Assembly: GCA_008933995.1 (NCBI GenBank)
Contig: WARS01000016.1
Coordinates: 15,097,386-15,161,385 of the forward strand
Reading direction: 5' to 3'
DNA: 64,000 nt
Source: Datnioides undecimradiatus
Lineage: Eukaryota; Chordata; Actinopteri; Lobotiformes; Datnioididae
Part shown: piece by piece, positions 28,301-42,600 of the stretch
Position numbering within the stretch: position 1 is the stretch's first letter
How the letters are laid out: each line of letters starts with the position of its first letter
Position numbers and translations under genes: made by a program
The notes under the pieces: generated by a model
Seen by the model: the letters and a program-made list of their open reading frames with translations, nothing else
The model's database searches: none
Told to the model about the DNA's origin: nothing

Positions 28301-30447
28301 GAGTGAGCAGTTACAGCAGTTACAAAAAGTGCAATTGAAGCAGATGTTACATTTCCTTTCATCAAGGCAGGGAACTGAAAGCGGCAGTATGGCATAAACT
28401 GGTTGATATTTAGTCTGGTTTTGAACCCAGACTGTTTGTTTGTAATATGTGCTTTTTGTTCTTGAAAATCAATATTTGTCTCATAGAAAAAAAAATGTAT
28501 AAAGAAAGTAATCACTGAATTAATGAAGGAAGAAAGACCTCTTTCCCAGAACCAGAAAATAAAGTCACGTAAGATTCTTGACAAGACTTAAATCTTGATT
28601 CAGCTCCCACTTCCCTATGAACAGATGAAGTTGATGTTAATGATAACGGAGATAAAGACGGAGAACACTGCTGTTAGTTTTGGAGCAAAGAAACAACAAA
28701 AACAAAACCACCAATTATGAAAACTTGTCACGCCACTCATTATTAAATTATAGACCGCCCCAGTGCTCCTCTCACTGTGTAATTCATCCAATGTGTCAGA
28801 TAAGTCTGTGCTTATATTGTGCAGTGTCCACCCTCAAACTCATTACGTAGCACAGCTATCATCGAGCATATTAGTCAAACGTTTCTTATGCTACTGAGTG
28901 AGGGCTTGAGGCAGCATTTTGAGCTGCAGCACAAATTTTTACTAAAGCTCAGGCATTCTCAAGCAAACTCAATTTTCTGTCAGAGGAAATAAAACCTGAA
29001 TAGATTTAGAAAATGTTGCATTTAAGTGCAGGTTCAACAAAAAAGTGAAGAAGATTGCCCTGAGTCAATGCAACTTATTCTGAGGGCAGAAAATTGGCAC
29101 CTAAGGAATGACATCAAAGACAACACTTGATGGACTAAGCTGGGCAGTTTGTGTGCACATAAAATGCGAGTTCAGGCCTTTTTGTATCATTTCTCATGTG
29201 TGCTGAAACTCCCTAAAGCTATGGATGGGCACTGCTCACTCCTTCTCCCCTCCCTTTCCTCTTCCCATCCATCCATTTGCTTGCAGCCACTCTGTCAGCT
29301 TCACTTAGCTTCCCTGTCAGCGATTACTCTTTCTGTAAACATGAACCAGACACACACGCACACACTTCATCTCTGTTACTCCTGCATCTAATGACTTCTG
29401 ATGTCACAGGCACAAACCTATAGCCTGTTTGTCTCTCTTTTTCCTACCGCTCATGCACCCAGTCTCACACATTCATTGACTGGCACTGGTGGAGCCTGGC
29501 CCTAAATGCTGCTGCTGCTTCTTAACACAAAGATTTAACCTTCTTTTGCCTCAAGGGACGCAGATGAGTGGCACATAATACAAGAAGGAGCAGTGAAATG
29601 GGAGCAGAATAAGGCAATAGCATTGTCCTGTCAGAGCTTTTCCCCAGGCGTCTTGGCCGTGGCAAATACCTGCCCCATTGTGAGTTTTTTATGGCGCCTC
29701 TCCTTTCAGAAATGAACTTTGCTCAGGAAGGTGGTGGGGTGATAATGATGTGTGCAGTCTGTGTGTGTGCATCTGTGTGTGTATTGGTGGGGGCAGGAAA
29801 AGGTCAGGGTACACCGACTAATAGATCAGGTCTGTACAGTGATGCGCTTCCTTATTGCATTGTGAAGAGAGGAAAATATATGCTTTTAATTATTTAATGG
29901 CTGAAACATCCAAGGAAAAAATACAAGCAGCTTGCACAGAACAATAACTTTTTCACACAATGAACTGACCAAAAACCTTTGAGCATTTTTAAGGTTGAAT
30001 CATCTTAACTGTAGGTTATTGTTGCTGTTTATGTCTCCACATCAGTGAACATGCCAGGTTGACAATTGCACTCTTTCAGCCATGTCTGTTCACAGGTAAC
30101 GTTTTGAGGTCCAACAAAGAGAAGATAATGGATAATTTGAGCAGGAGATGAGGGACAGAGAAAAAAACATGGCAGAAAAGGAAGAAAAGAGGGGTAAAGG
30201 GGAACGCACACACACAGAGGATATAGGCCTTTAACAGATGACCTGATTTCTGTGGCAAGCCAGCATGAGGTCATCTGTCATTTTCTCACTGAGAACTAAT
30301 TTTAGCATTATCACCCTCATCTTCACCCACCCATCCACCCACCCACCTACCCACCATCACACCACTTAGCACCAGCCGCCGCATGCTTCTCCTTGTGTCA
30401 GCCGTGACTTGCTGTTGGTTACAAGGTTGACACGTTTGACAGTGCTG

Positions 30448-30451
<4 letters not shown>
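25321..30451 (+). other. prkca: prkca intron 2, part 5: no gene seen
   Basis: AT-rich intronic DNA. Small features are a purine-rich stretch near 30141-30205, short imperfect AC runs near 29349-29366 and 30206-30217, and a CCCA/CCAT-rich run at 30324-30354. Open frames are below about 95 codons with no family signature. Confidence 0.75.
30324..30354. repeat. (CCCA)n-like simple repeat
   Basis: A run of CACC/CCCA tetramers with single substitutions. It is pyrimidine-rich on the + strand and G-rich (TGGG) on the minus strand. A short simple repeat with no further meaning visible. Confidence 0.9.

Positions 30452-30478
<27 letters not shown>
30452..30478. repeat. (TG)13 microsatellite
   Basis: 27 nt of uninterrupted TG in intron 2. 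Confidence 0.97.
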
Positions 30479-31498
30479 ATTTGGATCTGTATGCCAGACA
30501 GCAACAGAGAGAAAATGTGTGTGTGCACGTGTGCACTTGGATAGGGTGTGCATGGGGCGGGAACTCATGACTTGCAAAAAGTGGCCATTGTGGCTCAGAC
30601 TGTTTACATGCCTCACAGCTCACGTCATCGCTTTAAAGAATAGTATATTGCAGTGCTTGTGCCACAGACATGAATCAGCATGAAGCAGCTCACGAGCTGT
30701 GCGCCACTCAATCACTTCACAGGCTGTGTGAATGACTTCGGCTGCAGTGTGGTGTGTGATTGGTGTGTTTCTATGAATGTGTCTGTGAAGCTTTGTGTGT
30801 GTTTCTGCTGCTGACACTGAATGAATGATTTGTTACTTAGATAATTGCCATTCAGTCCTTTTTGATACTGTGTTCTGTCATGCACTAACAGAACCTGGAT
30901 TACACAGATGCAGAGTTACTTCAAGAACATGGGACTGTCTTTTATTAGTATGCATGATTTCCTGCACAGTTTGCAGCCTTGTTTGTCATATTTTGTTTCC
31001 ACGACATTTATTTCTGCCTCCTGTTGCTGTTCATGGTCCTCTGCCTGTGAGTCTATAGTTTCCCTCATCACTCATTCCACACTTGCTGCTGTACCTGAAT
31101 TTTCAGTGTGTCTGATGGACACATTTAATGTTAATGTAATCTTATGTGTGAATGGCCCAAAGCAAAAAGTGGCCATCGGTTCTGTTGTACTTCATTGAGT
31201 GGCGAGCTAGATATCACACTGGAGAATCATGTGTGATTGATCTGCCTTTAATGTCATCCAGTCATCCAGGCACTGTGGCATTTGGCAGCTGGTTGTTATG
31301 AAGATTAACTAGAACACATCCTTTTCCTGACTGGTAATCAGTCACTGCTTCCTATATACCAATTTTCATTTTCCTGCTCTCTTGTCATTGGCTGTTATTT
31401 TCTGCTACAGGAAGTCATAGGCGATATGGATGGCCACAACTGTGTGTTACAGCGGCTTCGGTTAACATCCAAACGAGCTGACATAGGGGGAAGACGCT

Positions 31499-31501
<3 letters not shown>

Positions 31502-31548
<47 letters not shown>
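31502..31548. repeat. (AC)23 microsatellite
   Basis: 47 nt of uninterrupted AC in intron 2. Short open frames of Thr-His repeats here are artefacts of the dinucleotide. Confidence 0.98.
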
Positions 31549-31550
<2 letters not shown>

Positions 31551-32250
31551 GTTCAAATTGCCCAACTCATCTATCATCTGCTCTGAAGTGACATGTCTCA
31601 AATATGCCCATGTTGGCAGACCTTAATGCAATCTGTTGGGTACTAAAAGTTTCTAAGTCAACATTTTTTTTTTTGCGCCCCATCTGCCCTTGTCTGCTTC
31701 CTTTCAGATCTAGTGATCTACGTCAAAATAGAATTAAAATCCAGTCAGATACATCTATTTTTTTTTAAAAGAGGATAGTACTGCATCTAATAATACACTT
31801 AAATCAATTTTGCCATGGCAAACTGCATGGAAACATTCTTTTAAAATACACCCCATATCGTGATGCAATACATTGCACATGCAATTCAAGGACTAGTTTC
31901 AGTGTAAACAGCAAACATGAGCCCAGAGGTGTTTGCATTGAAGGCACTGCAGTCATGTGAGCTTATTATTTGCATTGGTAGAACTGCTTTCCTTATTCCA
32001 CCTTTTGTTTGCAACTTTGACAGAGGATGTGGTTGATTTCAGCAGTTTGCTGCAAGGCAGCCTCCTCATATCTGTGCTCCCTTTGCCTCTGCGGGCTAAT
32101 GCAATTTCTCAAAACCACAGAGTAACTGTTAGAGCTCTTGCTGCCGCGGCATTTGTTACATGCTGCCATGACAGTTAAGTATGAAGTACGGTGTTGTTCA
32201 GTGCTGGTGCTCACAAGTCGTGCAAGATGCAGGAGATAAACCTGCTGTCA

Positions 32251-32300
32251 GAGCGAGAGAAGAGAGGTGGAGACAGAGAAAAGGAGAGAGAGGGAAAAAA
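32251..32300. repeat. Polypurine tract
   Basis: About 50 nt made almost wholly of A and G, with only single C or T interruptions. Such tracts can form triplex (H-) DNA under supercoiling when mirror-symmetric; the symmetry here is poor. Confidence 0.7.
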
Positions 32301-35300
32301 CGAATCTTGTAAGGAAGAGAGAGGCTCAGTTATGTAAGTGGCAATAATGCTGTAGTGATATCTTGGAGCATTTCCAGCTCTGTGGTGCACACCTCCCCAC
32401 ACATTCGCACACACCCACCCACACAGACCCACTCAGTGGAAGGCTGCGGAGAGTAATGTCCTGTCTGACTGCAGGCTGTAAGAACCACAATAAGCAGTTT
32501 TCTCTGGCCTGCTGACCACAGCCAAGGGAGCTGAAGGAACAGAGGAAATACTGTCTGAACGAGTGGACCATGAGCTGTAACACTGTAATTAAGCTGCGAT
32601 GGCATGTTTTAAATTTCTCTTCACAAGCTCTTCCACCTTCTCCTTTCTGAGCCCTTCCATTTCATTACCCAATTTAACCACAAGGGACATTAAAGTTTTA
32701 TCTTTCCTCTCATTAGTCATGTCTGGCTATTATTTTCTCGTATTCCACAGTTTCCTCTGCAATATGTTAGACTTTATGAGCTGTCTTTTCTTTATACCTC
32801 TTTTCTCCCCCTTTCTCCTCCATTTACTCCGTGATGGTCTGTGTTTATTCCAGCCCTCTTTTCCTTTAGAAATCATGAAGTTTTGCTCATCCTGTCACTT
32901 ATCTTTACTTTTTTCCTCTTCTCACCTCGTCTGTTTCAGGTCAAGGGTCTGTCTCTGCTTCTTTTAATCCAGCCGCCCATTTTATAATCTCTTTTTTAGC
33001 TTTATATGCTTGTGCAGTTCGGAGTGGCTCATAATAAAAGAGGAGAAATGTTCTTGTTTGACACTTTGTCAGTCTGGCAGAACTCAACACAGACGGCTCT
33101 GTGTTGTCTGCTCATTGAAGTGCAAAGGTAAATGACTCGGTTGGCTTAAATCTAGAATAGCTTGCCTACCGTCACCACCTTCTGATGCATCTCTGCCTTT
33201 CAAACTTGAAATTACAGTGCAAATTTTATGATGATGATGATATGACATCATTGACCTTTACACACTTGGGTTTTTAAACAAAAAGATATATTGTAGATTG
33301 ATATTTGCCAGAAGGTCAGTTTGAGCCAAACTAGTAGTTTCCCCCCCTTTTTGTTTTTTTTATACTAAGCTAAACAATCTGGCTGCTGGATGTAGCTATA
33401 AATTTAAACTACAGGCATGACAGTTGCATCAGTCTTGCTATCTAATTTGCATTAAAATAAAGTATTTTTCCTAATATGTCAAAGGATCTATTTCTTTAAC
33501 TTAGGACAAAGTACTGTCACTGTGGTTACTTAGTTTGGTACATTTAAGGCAACCTGTTGCTGTTATAACCTATTATTGTTTTAACAGACACCAGCCAGAA
33601 CATCAGAAAGAAGTATTTAGTCTTATTAAATATAGTAAATTATGAATAAACCTATTGAATTTTGAAGAAATAAACAATTTCTGCGTCTTTGTTGTTTCCT
33701 CTTTTGTCATTTGAGCTTTTTTTTCAGTACACTTAAATTTAAAAAAATACACAACCCTGTATGGTAGACACAATTAAAAGCGGAAACTTACAAATCTGAT
33801 GAAATAGCTTTTGTGCTGAGCCTTTAGCTTTTTAAGCAGTTGTAGACAATTTTCCTGGAGTTATAGGTCGTGTAGATTCACTTGATTTAGTATCTCATCA
33901 ATACAACCCACCAGTGATATAGTGTGAGTGTTAATCACAAGCTGTCCAATACTGCAAGTAAATGTGAGTAAAATAACAGTTTCTTTTAATGAACTTTTTT
34001 AATCATCTCATCATTTTTCAGTTTACAATGAGCTGTCACAGATAGTGCCAACTTGTGTTGCCTTCAGGGAACTCTTCACTCTGTGTACATGTGTGTTCTG
34101 CTGCCTGATTGTGATGTTAAGTGACACCTGAAGGCTGTGTCCTGTTATTTCAGTTTAGAGGTAGGCATCAGTCTACCATAGCTTTGAATAAACCCTCCCC
34201 AGTATTTCAACATGGCAATGTCTCATTTATATCCTATTTTGCAGCCAGTTTTCTCTACTTTTATCTCATGTAAGCTATGGAGCGTGTTATAATCTGCATG
34301 AGATGAGTATTATTTCCAGCAATGCCATGACATAGATGTGTAATCCAAAATAAGTGTCACTAGCATTTAGTTTTTTTCTTCTCGCTGTTTTGTACATGGA
34401 ATGGTGAACTGTCTCTGTCACTCATTTGCATCTGCAGTGTCACAATAACATAAGTCTGCTTAAGCAAACTGGATATACTGTTAAGATTTTGTCTCACTCC
34501 CACAACAGGATTAGGATTTTTGTTATCTTCAAAATATCGCATGGAGATATTATTGGTGTGACTAAGCTTTATGATTAGAACAGTCATTATTTCACTTTCT
34601 GTACCTGGTATAACATGTTGCGGATTAATTTTTAATCAAATGAATCCGTTCCTCATTTTCCTCAATCTCTTAAACTTCCCATGGACCTGAACCTCACTTT
34701 ATTTTAACAGCTTTTATTCTTTTTAACTTTGCATCATGTAGCTTAATGTTCTACTGCAGTATTTACACACTGTTTGATAAAGGTTGTGACATGAATCAGG
34801 CTGTCTGCCACCACACCCAGTAATCTCCTATGATTATTTATAGCCTCCGTAATGCTAGACCCCCTGGGAGGATGGAGGGGTTTAAACCATTGTGTAACAG
34901 TGTGCATGTGTGCTTTCTTTGTAGTGTTGTGAAGTGTGTGCAGAAAATCTGGATCTTTGTGCGTGTGTTTCTATCTTTGAATGTGCGTCGGCTTCTACTC
35001 TGGCTTCCTTTCAAAATATTAGAAGAGCACTGACCACAAAGAAAAGTTTATTGGTTAAGAAACACAAAGATGACCATTGCAATATTGTGTAGTTATAGTT
35101 CATTGATCCAGACTACTGTGTAGAACAGTTAAATGGTCTGTGCTGTCGTCTGGCTCTCCATTCTCATGGGTGGGAATGCCTTGTCTCTCAGGATGGGGTG
35201 TGAGGGCAAACTCTAAGTGCGTGCATGCAGGCAGTAACAGTGAGACACACCTCTTTACACTCCTGAGGAATCCTCATACACAGTGCACTCTGGAGAAAGA

Positions 35301-37463
35301 CATAGTGGAGAGACATGTTTACATGTGCTGAGAACGGCGCTATTGGAGTAGGGCTAGAGAGAGCGAGGCAGATGAAGGGAACAGAAATTTGGCTCTAACA
35401 TTACAGATTCACATGAGGAGTTTTCACTGTGTAATAAAGCTCCTTTTATATCTAATTCTTATTTTAATCAGTGCTTCTGCTAAAATCTCCATCATTAATT
35501 CCAAACCCATAGGCTATGCTTTCACACCTGTGAGTTATTCTGCGTCCTGGCCTCAGCTGACGGAAATGAAGTGTTTGCAGGCATTCTGGGGGCGTTGGAA
35601 GTAATGAAATCCCAGAATACTGCCAATAAAAAACTATTTTTCTCTGAAATGGTGTCACAGTGTTTTCTATTTATTAGCCAGTTCTGTCACTGAGTATAAT
35701 TTATATCCTAGAGCAAAACCAGGAACTGCAGGGACATTATCAGAGATCGATGTATTTGGCTCCATCTGGAGCTATAACTCAGCTGGAAAAGATCTAAAGT
35801 GTACTAAGCATCAGCACAGCTGCCTGTGAAGGTAGAGAGAAGATGCAAGCGAGGGCAGACACCCCAGTGCTTGCTCTCACCTTCACATCTCAAGGTTAGT
35901 TTCCATTAGGATGCAGCTATAGGCCAATAGGTGATGTATGCATATTTTTCAGTGGTACAGTCCATCATTGAGGTACATTAAAATCAAAATTTGCAGCAGT
36001 CACTCCATGCATGCTGTTCGGATGCTCAGTCACAGTGGTTTGCTTATACTGCAGTTGCCGTACTCTGTTCATGAAGGTAATTCTTCTTGTGCTGTAGTTC
36101 TGGCAGTTTAATGTGAAAACACTGGGGTTTTCCTCAGTAAAATATTTTCTCACAATCTGATTTTCTTCTATGAATTCCCATCAAACTGAAGGTTCTTTCT
36201 CTTTCCTAATGCACAAACATACATTGCATTTTTAAAAGTTCTTTCCCTTATCAATATAATCCTTAAATTTTGCTGCCCGCTAGTTAGACCCCTGGTATGA
36301 TGTTTGCTCTTGTATAGTTATTTTGCAAGCTGAGATAGACTACAGCTCTGACACTGCTACTGCATTTTCTTTGGTGAATTCAGTAGATTTTGCTCCTCTG
36401 CACAATCAATTAGCACATCCAGCCTTTCTTGTAAAAGATAAGTCCCCATAATTTGAACCTGCCAAATGTAATTGGGGTGCTGTGAGAGTTTATGAGGTTC
36501 TTTTAGACTGGGTGCCCCTGAGTTCTTATTGTCTGACCTCACAATTGCAGGTTGCGGGGCCAATTGCAGCCTCAAGACACTGTCCTGAGCTCGAGAGGAT
36601 GACGTGTCTTGTGTTTTTTTAGATCAGCCTTTTGTTGTCTTTTGCACATCCACAGAACGCAGAAACCTTCAAATTCATTTCTCTGTCTCCCTTTCTGTCT
36701 ACAACATTATCATCTCACTCTCTTGTCTCTCACTGGTTTGTCCTCCCCCGCATTAAACCTTGTCATTTATCCAAAAGAAGGCTGGTACTTGTCTGTTCTT
36801 ACAGCACCATATCATTGAGCCCCTGATTAACTTACTAATACTTGAAAACTGGCTGCTACTAAGGCTGTTCCTTTGCACAAATATGACACAAATTGCTTAA
36901 TTAGATGGGCAGGTAAATGAGAAAACCCTAGCTGGCATCATCCTCTTGTCTATATCTCTCTCACCTCAGCACAATAGTAACTGAGTGCCAAGAGCACATT
37001 GTACTTTAGAGGAGTGTGATTTTAAATTAAAACAGATTGCTAACAACTAACAAAAAACAAGAAGCCTGTTTCAGTATTATTACGTTCACTATTATGTTAT
37101 CACTTAAATCCACAAAATCTTCAAAGGTTTTAGAAAAAGAAATGCAGTTTAATATGAAATGATAATGTGAAAAAAAAAGAGAACATAGTGCAAATAGTGC
37201 AAAATATATCATAACAAAACTCAAATACTCCTGCAAGAATCATCAGAAGTAGACCACATCTACTTAGTGCCTGTAACCTAATAAACGTAATACACACAGC
37301 ACAATAAAATGAAATCACAGTCGATACCTTCTGAAAATGACCCAGGTCAAAATCGAACACCATTAAAAATTGTCGCTTTGCCCCCCACTACAGCAGTTAA
37401 AGTGTTAGCTGCAGGGCACTTCACTCGTCAATGTGGTATTGATGTCTCAGTTTTGGCCTTTGT

Positions 37464-37495
37464 GGTAAAATCCTTGGATGGTAAAATCCTTGGAT
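37464..37495. repeat. 16-bp tandem duplication
   Basis: GGTAAAATCCTTGGAT occurs twice head to tail (37464-37479 and 37480-37495) without mismatch. Probably a recent slippage or end-joining duplication. Confidence 0.95.
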
Positions 37496-39626
37496 GCTAT
37501 GAATTTCAAAGAACCACTTTCAGCGCCTCACCTTAACACCGTCTTTCTTGGCCAGCCAGACGTGTCCTCCTGATACAGAGATGTCCCTCTGTGTCACAGT
37601 GTTGAGGCATCACCCATTATGGAAGGCTTTAAATGTCAGTGCACGGTGGTGAATTATTGAAGGGGATAAAAATTGATCCCTGTATTTTCAAGACAAGGGA
37701 AATGTTTGCATTTGTCACTGGACAGCTAAAATAAAAATCTGGTGACACGCAGTCTTCACATATATGCTTTGCTGTGCTGGGAGGGCTGTTGGTGTCCTCA
37801 GAAAATGTCAAGCTCTTACTACATTGTTTTGGGGACCTGGTTTGAGAGGTGTGTAAAAGCCACAAGTGTCCAAAAGAAACACACAAAGTACACAAATTAA
37901 TTACAAAAAGTAAATTAGTTCAAAGTCTTCATCAATCTATCATCTGAACAATTTGAATAATTGAAATTAAGTAACCTGGTAGCAAAGCTTCAGATGACTC
38001 ACAGCTGTTGATTAATTGTTTGCATGCAAGTCTTTACGGGTTGGTTGTGGCTTTTATAAGATAAACCCTGTTGAAATATGTGTCTAAAAGATGGGCTGCC
38101 AGAACTATAACACTACTAAGGTAACTCCTATGTATTCCTTTTACAATCAAAATAATATTTTCATCATAATTTAGTGCAGAAATGGCCTTTGTTCAATAAG
38201 CCCTCTGTTTTACTGCAAATGGAGCTGCCAGTTTTTGTTACCCTGAGGTTTGTTTACCTTACCCTGCAGGGAGTTAACTGGCTCTGCTTTGGATTAGCCC
38301 TGCCTTTTTGAAAATCCCATTAAGACTCTACCCTATCAGATCAAATCTCCACCAGGCTAAGCTTGCATGCAAGTTTGCTGACTATTAACTGATTACATAA
38401 TCTACTTAACAGTATTCAATCAGCAAATATGTTTTGATTTCATTTTTAAGGACCAACAATCTGTTTACTCCAATGTGATAACTCCAGTAACTTAATGTTG
38501 GTAAAAAATTTTTTTTTGCAAAACATTGTTCACCCATCTGTTTGTATTTTTTTGCCATTCTAAAATACTTTTGGGTGGCTCTCATGTAAAACATGTAGTA
38601 AAACACGCAAGGACTGTTATATTGTCAAAATTTGTGTAATGTTTCACAAATAACTGTGCTTTATAAAAAAGAAGGGATGAACGATGTGCATTTGTAATGT
38701 CTAACATTTTATATTTATTGAAAATATGAAGCCTTTGCAGTTTGGAAATTGCTCTTGGCCATATGTCTGTCATATTTTGATCATTTGTTCCACTTGAATA
38801 AAAAGTGAATAATTGGTTCTAAATGTGTGAGGTGTTCTGTCTCCTAAAGAGGCTGTAAATCTGCCAAGTAAGTAAACACCAATTACAGTACGGCCCTTGT
38901 GATTACAATGTTTTGTAAAAACTTAAGTCTGAGAAACAGCAGCGAGTGACAGTATTTGCTAGATGGGTCTTTGCCAGCTGTGTTAGCTGCAATACAAATT
39001 AGACAACATTAGTATGCAGGATATGATAGCATTACATCATCCACATCTCACAATGGGTAGCATTCGCAAATGAGTAGTGCAGTGAGGTCAACTCTGTTTC
39101 TCCAACACAAATACCAAAATCTCCTTTCAGAGATCAATAGTATCATTTTATTTTAAAATGTTTACTAATATTCTCAGGCTATCCAAATATCAAATGGTCA
39201 ATAACTGTGGACGAAACAAAAAGATCTGTATGCTTGGCAAATGTGAGGCCCTGTGTGCTGAACTGTGGAAAAGCTGTCTAAATAAAAGCCAGCTGTGTCC
39301 CCCCTCGTGCTTGCCTGGAGATTGAAACAGGAAGCTGGGCCCAGCTCTCTGAGCCTGCTGGGAGGAGGGCTACAAGGTTGGTATGAGATCCTCCTCTGGA
39401 GGAACACCACAGCAGCTTGCATTTGAAAAAGAAACACTTTTATCTGTTTCAGGCCTTCAGTTTGGTGGAGAAATATGAGTTGATGTTTCATAAACAGTTA
39501 AAGGTAACACAGCTCTGTGTGGTGCAGTTCTCACTTTGGTGAAAATAAATTTAAAAGTGACAGATTTGCTTTTCCAAGCTGGCACTGAGCTGGCTGGTTT
39601 TGTTGCATAAATACCCATAAAGGATT

Positions 39627-39649
39627 TGTGTGTGTGTGTGTGTGTGTGT
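39627..39649. repeat. (TG)11 microsatellite
   Basis: About 23 nt of uninterrupted TG in intron 2. Confidence 0.96.
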
Positions 39650-42600
39650 ATTAGTGGGTGAGGTCATTGCTAAGAAGCCCATGTCGTCATGGTTCATGTG
39701 CTACAGTGCAGTGCTCCGGATCAAGATGAAGTCACTCTCTTGAGGAGTGAGTTAGCAGTTTCCTTGACATGCAGTAAGTTATCTTGTCCAGAATGCAGCT
39801 GAAAAATAGATGTTGAACAATGTTTGACAAATATAATTTAATTGCTTTTGTAAAGTAGTTCAAGTGGGGGAGGCTCTTTGATGCTGCATATTTAATAGTA
39901 AGGTGTGATAGTTGTTCGCTCTAGGCCATCGTATGATACACTGTGACAGAGCTTCCTATGTACAATTATATGGGCAACCCATTTAAAAATATTGCTCCCA
40001 AATACCAGATTGTTGGAAGGTCTCCTGCAATGGTGTCTTTTTATACCATTATACAGACTTGAAATGGCTTCCATATAGAGATAGTCGTGTTATGGCAACC
40101 ATTAGCCTGGATTAGCTTATTAACACTTATATTGTGTGTCTAGGACTGCCATGATATTTCTGCTTATGGGCATGCAATACTGTTTGTAAGCTCAGGAATC
40201 CCAATGCAACACTACTTTTTTTTTCTCTTGCTGTCTTGATCCTAATCCGTCTGTACTATCTCGCTCCATAGCCCCACAGGCTCTTTTTAGCAGTTCAGCA
40301 GTTTTAGCAGAAAGGTGAAGACTGATTAGCAAACACCTAGGAAGAGTAGCAGGTAAAAACACCAGTCTTACCATTACATTCCTTGCCTGCAAAGCTGCCC
40401 TGCTTTACAATTGTCTCTCGTTTTCAAACCCGTGCTGTCAGCTAGTTGTGACAGGTGAGGTGTTGTGACCGCTTCAGAATGCTATACTGTTATGCAGCCA
40501 TCAGTGAAATGTTGAATACGCTGGAGCACAGTCCATCTTTACCAGAGGCCGAACACCCTTCCCAGCATGTCGTGCCCAGTTAATGCCTAACTGAAAAAAA
40601 AGCAATGCTGACAGTGGAAATAGATAGTTAAAGTCTTCTGTTTGAGTTGTTGAATACTGTTCAGTGTTGGACGCAAATGATTTTTCAAACAGATCTACAC
40701 ACGCTGGTTTAGAGAAGCAGCTATAATGAGTGAAATGGAAATAGAAAAAAAATATATACCTTTTCTATGTGGAATGTGTACACACTTTGCGCAGACTAAA
40801 AGGGACCAGAAGGGTCAGTTTCCTTAATAACTTAAAGAATATGAACCAATTAAGTATTTCTTTAAAAACTTTGTAGTAACACCAATATATTACTGTAAGC
40901 ATTTTTCTCCATTTTGCAGTTTTGGTATTAGACCATGATGTCCACAAAGAGTTTCACGCTACAATATCCATTCATGCAAAAGCTGAATTTTTGAGGAGAC
41001 ACAGTGCGTGAGCTGGCACTAAGCCGGGTCAGGTTCATCCACTGATGTCACTGCTTGACTGGACGTGTTGAGGTGCTGAAGAAGAGAACAGCCTCTTTAA
41101 TTGCTGTCTTCCTCATGGCAGACCATATGTCCACACCTGTTGAGATTCTGTCCTTTTTAAATGCTATCTTGAACTTGGTCACACTGAAAAACAGGTGCAG
41201 ACTGCAAAGATTCTTTGTGTTTAGCTATAAATGTATCTCTTGACCAAGCATCATGCATGAACATAGCCAGAGCTGAAGAAAGATCAGAGATGGTACTTTG
41301 CTTGTGGTTAGTTTGAGGACGCATCAGCTATTATCCCAGTGTGCAGCCTAATTCTAGCCAAATTTCAAACCTGTTTGTTTTGAAGCCACAAGAACTATGT
41401 GCATTCAAACCTTTTGCCATAGTTTACTTAAATGCACCTACACGGTACAAGATGTGTATATTTGCACACTGGTTGTTTTACTTGTGTTGTTCAAAAAGGT
41501 CTTCATTATCTGTTGATGTTTTCCTACTCAGAGAAGCCATTAGAGGCTATTTAGTCATTTATTTTAAATCCCAAAGCACACCAGCTCTTCAAAACAAGTC
41601 AGTTATGTGCAAAAAGGCTTTTTTTTTACCTCCAAGGAGGCAGCTGGGCATTTATCAAGTCTCAGTAACAAACCATTGAGCGAATGATTATCCCACTGCA
41701 TCCCAACCTATCTGTGTGGTCAGTAAGGATCACTTAGTTCAATCAACACGATGGCTGATATATGAAAGACTTGCCTAGTAATTATCTGTGACAGGGTTCT
41801 TTCAGTCCTAATACTGAGGAATTTCCAAAATCATCACTGACTGCATCATTGTTAATAATCAATTAATCATTGAAAGCCTGTGAAATACAAGCTGCATGTT
41901 TTCCTTTTATGAGAGTTGTGTTTAAATTATTGCCACAGGCTATTTCTGAATTGCAGTCCGATTCAGTACTGCCACTGTGCTACCCATGGGCTATATTGCA
42001 AGATGTGCAAAGCATTTAATTTCCAACTCATTCTTATAACAGCAAAAAGGGCTGTACCCTAAATATACTGACTATCAAGGAGAGAAGTGGATGCTCTTAT
42101 CCTCTTCACAACAGGTTTAGATTCTATTGTTCGTTCTGGAAACATTACTATATATTGAAGCAGTGTGTTTAGGCATGGTTAGTTAACAGATTTTTCATTG
42201 ATCAAATTAAGAAAAGGTTAATCATCAGGATTTATTCAGAAGTTTTTTGTGTGTTATTCATTGTCTGTTGATTTTTCCTGGTCTTGTGTGTTTTCCCACT
42301 ATGAAGCATAATTCTCATAACTGCTGGCATTTTTTCTAACCGATTTATTTTATTAATTAACATCATAAATAATGTACAACATTCTTACAATTGCTAGCTC
42401 TTGACCTTTTGTAGGGTGTTATCTTACTTCCATTATTTCAATAGCCTTTGCCATTTTAAGTTTGAATGGGGAATGAATAAGGTGATTAATGTGCGCAGAG
42501 CCCCGTTCACCTCAGAGCAGTTCCTTACAACTGCTCTACCTCTGACTCTCTCCCATACCATTCCCGTCCTAGCTGTCGCACAGAAGTCTGCCATTATGAC

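Larger units (their letters stand above)
31549..39626 (+). other. prkca: prkca intron 2, part 6: no gene seen
   Basis: AT-rich intronic DNA. It includes a polypurine tract (32251-32300), a pyrimidine-rich patch at about 32595-32960 that yields a Phe/Ser/Leu-rich chance frame, and a 16-bp tandem duplication (GGTAAAATCCTTGGAT) at 37464-37495. No gene, RNA or transposon end was recognised. Confidence 0.75.

Noticed and set aside
32599..32967. 122-codon Phe/Leu/Ser-rich plus-strand frame
   Set aside because: Its hydrophobic look comes from a pyrimidine-rich sequence; no family match.
41341..41679. 112-codon plus-strand frame
   Set aside because: No domain and no gene context.
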